Below are positions 59,446-64,000 of a stretch of DNA of 64,000 bases, piece after piece. Below the pieces are notes generated by a model, which saw only the letters and a program-made list of their open reading frames with translations, did no database searches and was not told the origin of the DNA. How positions within the stretch are numbered: the first letter of the stretch is position 1; every line of letters begins with the position of its first letter. The stretch is from CAZYFH01 sp964646815 (GTDB lineage: Bacteria; Acidobacteriota; Vicinamibacteria; Vicinamibacterales; UBA8438). Both the position numbers and the translations under genes were made by a program. The stretch lies in contig CAZYFH010000004.1 of NCBI GenBank assembly GCA_964646815.1, forward strand, positions 1 to 64,000, written 5' to 3'.

Positions 59446-59479
59446 GGCCATGCCCGCTGGTTGGGCATGGCCTTTTCTT
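59446..59479 (+). terminator. Intrinsic terminator of rpsU
   Basis: A 10-bp stem GGCCATGCCC / GGGCATGGCC, a 7-base loop, then TTTTCTT. It is the clearest rho-independent terminator in the window. Confidence 0.9.
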
Positions 59480-59485
59480 GTGTCT

Positions 59486-60106
59486 ATGACCGGGCGCACA
59501 GGCCGAGCAGACCTGAACGGCCAGCACGCCATCGATCTCAACCCTGACCTTGCGCGAGAGAAGAAAGCCGCACACGACCGGCGACTGCAGGTTCGGGACC
59601 GCCCTTCGCTCCGGGTGCTCGGCTACGGACTGCTCCTCTTGCTGATGGCGGCCCACAGCATTCTCAGTCTGCGGTCGTTCTCAGTGCCAGTCTTCCTGGC
59701 GGTTTCCGGTGGCGTGCTCACCTATTCGCTACTGTCGTGGCTGGCGCTGCACCACTTCTATCCACATCGTTCGGCTGAACGACGTGTTCCTGACGGTCAA
59801 CCTCTTTGAGATTATGACCATCGTCTATTCTCAGGCGCGGAGCCCCGCACCATCTGTCTGCTTGGTGACCCGAGCCGCATCCGGCAGGTCCTGACCAGCC
59901 TGCTCGGCAACGCTATCAATTTCACCAACGAGGGTCACATCCCCGTGGACGTTGAGCGGGTCGACCAGGAAGAAACCACACGCACCTCACGGTTCTCCGT
60001 TGCGAACACGGGGATCGCGATCCCGCACGACAAGATCAACGGCCTGTCCGACAAGTTCACCCGCGATGTCGTCGCGCGCTGGGCGCCCATCGCGGAGGTG
60101 GCCTAG
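59486..60106 (+). pseudogene. Membrane sensor histidine kinase, internally deleted and frameshifted
   Basis: The first part, from ATG 59486, has a basic start and two to three membrane helices (LRVLGYGLLLLLMAAHS, PVFLAVSGGVLTYSLLSW). The frame changes near 59770 (RLNDVFLTVNLFEIMTIVY). A third frame then gives the ATPase N-box GDPSRIRQVLTSLLGNAI and NFTNEGHIP, followed by VANTGIAIPHDK (G1 box). The dimerisation/phospho-His region and later ATP boxes are missing. It is a relic of a hybrid-type sensor kinase. Confidence 0.7.
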
Positions 60107-60266
60107 TGAGAAAAAGGGCCGTTTTAAAGGGCCTAATCGCCCCCCGTCGTCTTGACACTCGCGAAAAGAGCATGGTACGGTGACGGGTCCCTGAATGTGG
60201 ATAACGTGCGTCCTCGCGGCGAGGCGTCAGGAAGCAGCGGCCGCCGGGAAGCGGAGGACTGAAGCG
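60107..60266 (+). promoter_or_regulatory. Upstream region of the STAS gene with a candidate promoter
   Basis: TTGACA at 60152-60157 with TACGGT 18 bases later (60176-60181, preceded by TGG) could be a promoter. The -10 match is poor. Confidence 0.35.
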
Positions 60267-60605
60267 ATGCAGATCGAAGAGCGCGCGACCGGTGACGTGA
60301 TGATCCTGGATCTCAAGGGTAAGTTGACGATCGGGGAAGGCGACTTGTTGCTCAAGGACAAGATCAACAGCCTGATCCAACAGGGCCACAAGAAGCTGGT
60401 CATGAACCTCGAGGGCGTGCCGTACGTGGACAGCGCCGGGCTGGGCGAGATCGTTCGCACCTACACCACCGTCAGCAGACAGGGCGGCAGCCTCAAGCTC
60501 CTGCATCTCACGAAGCGAATTAAGGACTTGCTGACGATCACCAAGCTGCTACAGGTATTCGACGTCTTCGAAACGGAGCAAGAGGCGCTACAGAGCTTCT
60601 CCTGA
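60267..60605 (+). CDS. STAS-domain anti-sigma factor antagonist
   Basis: 112 residues from ATG 60267, with GCGGAGGAC upstream. It reads MQIEERATGDVMILDLKGKL, then VMNLEGVPYVDSAGLGEIVR with the phosphorylatable Ser in DSAGLG, and a closing helix DVFETEQEALQSF. Such proteins bind anti-sigma factors or kinases in partner switching and are controlled by Ser phosphorylation. No anti-sigma kinase gene is adjacent. It is followed after 28 bases by the prenyltransferase gene and may share its transcript. Confidence 0.9.
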   Translation: MQIEERATGDVMILDLKGKLTIGEGDLLLKDKINSLIQQGHKKLVMNLEGVPYVDSAGLGEIVRTYTTVSRQGGSLKLLHLTKRIKDLLTITKLLQVFDVFETEQEALQSFS

Positions 60606-60633
60606 TCGCCGGGTGTTCCCCGACACGCGCGGC

Positions 60634-61587
60634 ATGGCGTGCGACCCCGTTCCCGATTCGACTGCGGCCGAGTCGTCGTTGCCCCACGAGCGGCCTGCGG
60701 GATCGGTCGCCGGCCACTTCTTTGTCGCGCTTCGACCCGACCAGTGGACGAAGAACTTGGTGGTGTTCGCTGGACTCATTTTCGGCCAGCAACTCACCGA
60801 ACCCCGTGCCCTCGCCATTTCAGCCACCGCGGTCGTCATCTTCTGCGCGCTGTCGAGCGCGATGTATCTCGTCAACGATGTGGTCGACCGCGAGGACGAC
60901 CAGCGACACCCCGACAAGTCGCGACGACCTATCGCCGCTGGTCATCTGTCCGCGAGGACGGCCATCGTCGGGGCCTCGGTGCTGGGCGGTGCAGCGCTCG
61001 CTGGGGCGTTCTGGCTAAGCGGGCCGTTCGGCATCGTGAGTGCAGGGTTCGTCGCCTTGCTGCTCGCCTACACTCGCACGCTCAAGCATCTGGTCATCCT
61101 CGACGTCCTGACGATCGCCGGGTCATTCGTGCTGCGCGCCGTCGCCGGGGCCGTGGCGATCTCGGTGCCCATCAGCCAGTGGTTGCTCGTCTGCACGTTA
61201 CTCGGGGCGTTGTTTCTGGGATTGAGCAAGCGACGGCAGGAGCTCACCTTGCTGGGCCCGGATGCCATCGGTCACCGACGAATCCTGGCGGAGTACAGCC
61301 CGCTGATGCTCGACCAGCTGATCTCCATCGTCGCAGCGGCGACGTTGGTCAGCTACGCGTTCTACACGATGGGACCTGACACCGTCGAGAAGTTCGGGAC
61401 CAGCTTGCTGACCTTGACGCTGCCATTTCCCGTCTACGGTGTCTTCCGGTATCTCTATCTCGTGCATTACCGGGACGGGGGCGGGAACCCGTCCGAGATA
61501 TTGTGGCGCGATCGTCCACTTCTCGGCTGCGTGATGCTCTGGGCGGCTACGGTCGTCCTCATCATCTATCAGCCATTCTGGAGCTAG
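60634..61587 (+). CDS. UbiA-family prenyltransferase, decaprenyl-phosphate phosphoribosyltransferase-like
   Basis: 317 residues from ATG 60634 (GTG 60613 is an alternative). About eight to nine membrane segments. The aspartate-rich motif is NDVVDREDDQRHPDKSRRPI and the second motif lies near LAYTRTLKHLVILDVLTIAG. LRPDQWTKNLVVFAGLIFG at the N-terminus is typical of the DPPR synthase branch, which transfers phosphoribose to a polyprenyl phosphate for envelope glycan assembly. The genes that follow also look like envelope glycan genes. Confidence 0.82.
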   Translation: MACDPVPDSTAAESSLPHERPAGSVAGHFFVALRPDQWTKNLVVFAGLIFGQQLTEPRALAISATAVVIFCALSSAMYLVNDVVDREDDQRHPDKSRRPIAAGHLSARTAIVGASVLGGAALAGAFWLSGPFGIVSAGFVALLLAYTRTLKHLVILDVLTIAGSFVLRAVAGAVAISVPISQWLLVCTLLGALFLGLSKRRQELTLLGPDAIGHRRILAEYSPLMLDQLISIVAAATLVSYAFYTMGPDTVEKFGTSLLTLTLPFPVYGVFRYLYLVHYRDGGGNPSEILWRDRPLLGCVMLWAATVVLIIYQPFWS

Positions 61588-61615
61588 GAACTGCCACGCC
61601 AGCCGTGCCTAGACC

Positions 61616-62743
61616 ATGACCACCGTCATCGACACGCCGACGCGGCGCCGCGCGCCACCCGCGACCTCGACGACCGCTAAGGTTGCCGTCGTCAAGACGC
61701 GCCCCGAAACGGTGATCGACGACTACGCGCGCGTGATGGTCGCCGCGGGGTGGCGCGACTGTCTCGACATCACACACGACACCATCATCAAGCTCAACCT
61801 GTCGTGGACGAAGTACTTCCCGGCTTGCTCATCACAGCCGTGGCAGCTGGAGGGCGCGCTCCGCGCGCTGCTCGACGGTGGCATGGCGCGGGAGCGAATC
61901 ATCCCGCTCGAGAACAAAACCGTCGTGACCGATCCACATCAGGGCTGCCGCAACAACCGCTGGACACCGGTGCTCGATCGGCTCGGCCTCGGCTTTACCG
62001 CTCTGCCGGACGTCGAGTGGAAGGTGCATCGCTTTACCAGTCCCCTGCTGAAGCTCAATGAGATCTTCCCGGAGGGTATCGAGATCCCCGCGCTGTACCC
62101 TGGCAAGCAGATCGTCCACCTGCCGACCGTCAAGACCCACGGTCATGCGGTGACGACGGGCGCCGTGAAGAATGCGTTCGGCGGCTTGCTCAAAGAGGTC
62201 CGACATTACGCGCACAAGTACATGCACGAGGTGCTCGTCGACCTGCTCTACATCGAGCGCGAGCTCCACCCGGCTCGATTTGCGGTCATGGACGGCACGG
62301 TGTGTGGGGATGGAGCAGGCCCGAGGACGATGATTCCTCGCGTGCACAACTACATCCTCGCCTCATCGGACTCGGTGGCAATCGACGCCGTCGCCGCACG
62401 AATGATGGGATACGACCCGGCGACGATCCCGTATCTGCGCATGGCGCACGAACGAGAACTGGGCGTCGCGAACCTCGCCGACATCGAGATCGTCGGAGAG
62501 GACGTCGCCGACGTCAACTTTCACTTTCAAACACGAAAATCCCTGGTCATATGGGGAGACCAGTTGATTCGTAAGGGCTTTCTTCGACCCCTCGAGCGCC
62601 TGTTGTTGCACTCACCGCTTGTTGTGTGGGCACCGTTTGCCTCGAACGTCTACCATGACTGGGTCTGGTATCCGACGATCGGTCGCGCGCGCATCCGGCA
62701 GTTCCTCGACACGGAGTGGGGTCGACTGTTCATGCGCTATTAG
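61616..62743 (+). CDS. DUF362 family protein
   Basis: 375 residues, soluble. Recognisable parts are IKLNLSWTKYFPACSS, LPTVKTHGHAVTTGAVKNAF (the conserved DUF362 K-T/S-H stretch), and YILASSDSVAIDAVAARMMG, with MDGTVCGDGAGPR before it. The family is known from Fe-S containing relatives, but no ferredoxin cysteines occur here. It lies between the prenyltransferase and the polysaccharide-cluster protein, so an envelope-related role is likely. The biochemical function is unknown. Confidence 0.82.
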   Translation: MTTVIDTPTRRRAPPATSTTAKVAVVKTRPETVIDDYARVMVAAGWRDCLDITHDTIIKLNLSWTKYFPACSSQPWQLEGALRALLDGGMARERIIPLENKTVVTDPHQGCRNNRWTPVLDRLGLGFTALPDVEWKVHRFTSPLLKLNEIFPEGIEIPALYPGKQIVHLPTVKTHGHAVTTGAVKNAFGGLLKEVRHYAHKYMHEVLVDLLYIERELHPARFAVMDGTVCGDGAGPRTMIPRVHNYILASSDSVAIDAVAARMMGYDPATIPYLRMAHERELGVANLADIEIVGEDVADVNFHFQTRKSLVIWGDQLIRKGFLRPLERLLLHSPLVVWAPFASNVYHDWVWYPTIGRARIRQFLDTEWGRLFMRY

Positions 62744-62778
62744 CGCGCGCTGAGACACTAGAGCGGGACAACACCATC

Positions 62779-63822
62779 ATGTCCGAGTTCAATATTCATT
62801 CCGAATCGGTGGACGTCGAGCAGATCATGGAGCAGATCCGGACCCGGATCCGCGACAAGCGTGGAACGGACTATACCGAGGAACAGATCCGAGACATCGC
62901 CGGGGTCAAGCTCGAGCGCTTTCTCGATCCACAGAACGTGCGCTCGGACTTACTCGCGCACTATCAGAAGCGCAGCGACAAGCCCGTCGAACCCCTGACG
63001 CATCCTGAGGCGCCGCATGAACCGCCGTCGTTCGAGTTCGACGACGACACCATCTACCGGTCGTCGCGAGGGATGGCCGGACGTATATTGCGTGCCATCC
63101 GGCACCTACTCAATCCACTTCTCAAGTTCTTCTTCAATCCAACACCAATCGTGCACGCGCTGACCGTGCAGCGCCAGATCAACGAACAACAGATCGCACA
63201 GATCAACTGGATGGTGCAGACCAACGTGGAACTCATTCAACGATTCGATCGGATCGCGGCAAAGCTATCGGCCCGTGCTGAACTCGACGCACTCACGTAC
63301 GAGCTGTTGAACAACCTCGTGGTGGAGATGACTCGGCTGTCGATTGACTTGAAGAATCACAAGATGCGCGTCGAGTCGATCGCGGGTCGCCTCGACTTCG
63401 ATGAACGGCGCGCGCGAGCCCTGGAAGACATCGTCCAGTCCCGGGCGCCCGGTGAGCGCCGCGCCACCACGATCTCCGCCGACGCAGCCAGCAGCGGTGA
63501 CCTAGCTAGCCCCGAGAAGCGGCGCCGGCGGCGACGACGCGGACGACGTCGCTCGGGGACCGGCGTCGCGACGGATGCATCTACCGCCGAGCCCAGCGGA
63601 TCCGAAGCCGGTGAGGCACAGACCGCGAAGCTCCCGTCGTCGGCAGAGACCACGGAACCGACGGCGTCAGAACCCATCGCACCGGACGTCGAGGCCGGGT
63701 CGGCGACCGCAGCATCAACGGCCGCCAGCCAGACGTCGAACGACTCCGCCGGGGCGGCAGAGTCCCCCCCCGAGGACGCGGGTCGGCCACCCGGCACCCC
63801 CGACGGCCCGCCTGATCAGTGA
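62779..63822 (+). CDS. Hypothetical protein of a polysaccharide cluster, coiled with a basic Ala/Ser/Pro-rich tail
   Basis: 347 residues from ATG 62779; the open frame to 62716 overlaps the previous gene. The start HSESVDVEQIMEQIRTRIRD is seen at the N-terminus of many polysaccharide-cluster proteins. A hydrophobic stretch (LNPLLKFFFNPTPIVHALTV) and a helical region follow. The last 120 residues run RRRRRRGRRRSG and then Ala/Ser/Glu/Pro repeats without structure. It overlaps the glycosyltransferase start by four bases (GTGA). Confidence 0.7.
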   Translation: MSEFNIHSESVDVEQIMEQIRTRIRDKRGTDYTEEQIRDIAGVKLERFLDPQNVRSDLLAHYQKRSDKPVEPLTHPEAPHEPPSFEFDDDTIYRSSRGMAGRILRAIRHLLNPLLKFFFNPTPIVHALTVQRQINEQQIAQINWMVQTNVELIQRFDRIAAKLSARAELDALTYELLNNLVVEMTRLSIDLKNHKMRVESIAGRLDFDERRARALEDIVQSRAPGERRATTISADAASSGDLASPEKRRRRRRRGRRRSGTGVATDASTAEPSGSEAGEAQTAKLPSSAETTEPTASEPIAPDVEAGSATAASTAASQTSNDSAGAAESPPEDAGRPPGTPDGPPDQ

Positions 63823-64000
63823 AGCTGGCGATCGTCGTTCAGCGCTATGGCGCGGACCTCAACGGCGGCGCCGAGTTGCATGCGCGGTACGTCGCCGAGC
63901 TCCTCAGCCGGCGGGCCGACGTCGAGGTCTTGACGACTTGCGCGCGTGACTACATCACGTGGCGTAACGAACTACCTTCAGGGATCGACGACGTCAACGG
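63819..64000 (+). CDS. Glycosyltransferase (GT4-type), 5' part only
   Basis: From GTG 63819 the reading is MKLAIVVQRYGADLNGGAEL, then HARYVAELLSRRADVEVLTT and CARDYITWRNELPSGIDD. GGAELHARYVAELL is the usual N-terminal start of GT4 sugar transferases (acceptor-binding glycine loop). About 60 codons are present and the gene runs out of the window. It continues the envelope-glycan cluster and is translationally coupled to the preceding gene. Confidence 0.82.
   Translation, partial: MKLAIVVQRYGADLNGGAELHARYVAELLSRRADVEVLTTCARDYITWRNELPSGIDDVN

Noticed and set aside
1..64000. CRISPR arrays, rRNA genes, complete insertion sequences
   Set aside because: No regularly spaced direct repeats, no rRNA sequence, and no transposase was found by reading both strands.

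Overview
The window reads as a scaffold from a GC-rich, Gram-negative, soil-type bacterium, most likely an acidobacterium of the Vicinamibacteria type. This is inferred from four things: the mix of secreted families of unknown function, the futalosine menaquinone route (mqnE, mqnD, a UbiE/MenG methyltransferase), the CysO/Mec/CysM cysteine route, and dense small dispersed repeats. No rRNA, complete insertion sequence, prophage or CRISPR array is visible. There is one assembly gap of ten N at 2363-2372.

Layout. 1-2430 is lower in GC than the rest. It holds the 5' part of a metallophosphoesterase, a 3' fragment of a tRNA-Pro gene (probable attachment scar), a fatty-acid-hydroxylase-type membrane enzyme, and the two ends of a lipid A deacylase-like gene split by the N gap. 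A full deacylase-like gene follows. 3.6-10.3 kb: a secreted protein, tRNA-Arg(ACG), a NagZ-type glycosidase, moaB-moeA and two membrane proteins. 10.3-18.3 kb: sodA, nadA (with a paired palindromic operator), mqnE, a cobalamin riboswitch driving btuD-btuC-btuF, and mqnD. 18.3-22.3 kb: otsA, then rrf2-iscS-iscA, in which iscS carries several frameshifts. 22.4-25.7 kb: moeZ-cysO-mec-cysM, a protein-thiocarboxylate cysteine pathway in which both moeZ and cysM carry a rhodanese domain. 26.4-30 kb: aminotransferase, homoserine dehydrogenase-like protein and CoA transferase. 30-37 kb: repeats, a secreted protein, ubiE/menG, a DtxR-family regulator, and a porin / CuA-domain / di-haem operon. 37-44.4 kb: queD, queC, a deoxyhypusine-synthase-like gene, an HD-GYP/GAF/GGDEF protein and fabI. 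45-56 kb: a complete arginine set as two divergent operons (argR-argG-argH-aminoacylase and argC-argB-argD-argA-argJ-argF) around ARG boxes. 56-64 kb: pseudogenes, purE-purD, rpsU, a STAS protein, and the start of an envelope-glycan cluster (UbiA-family prenyltransferase, DUF362, a basic coiled protein, glycosyltransferase).

Two things stand out. First, small repeat families (palindromic CTAG-ended elements, a TCTAGA...CTAG element, heptanucleotide tandem repeats) sit exactly at gene ends or inside genes, and several supply the stop codons of their neighbours. Second, seven frameshifted or truncated genes lie among otherwise intact housekeeping genes. One of them, iscS, is disrupted by expansion of a 7-bp repeat. 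Many start codons were reset from the longest open frame using signal peptides, ribosome-binding sites or overlaps; where this was done the entry says so.
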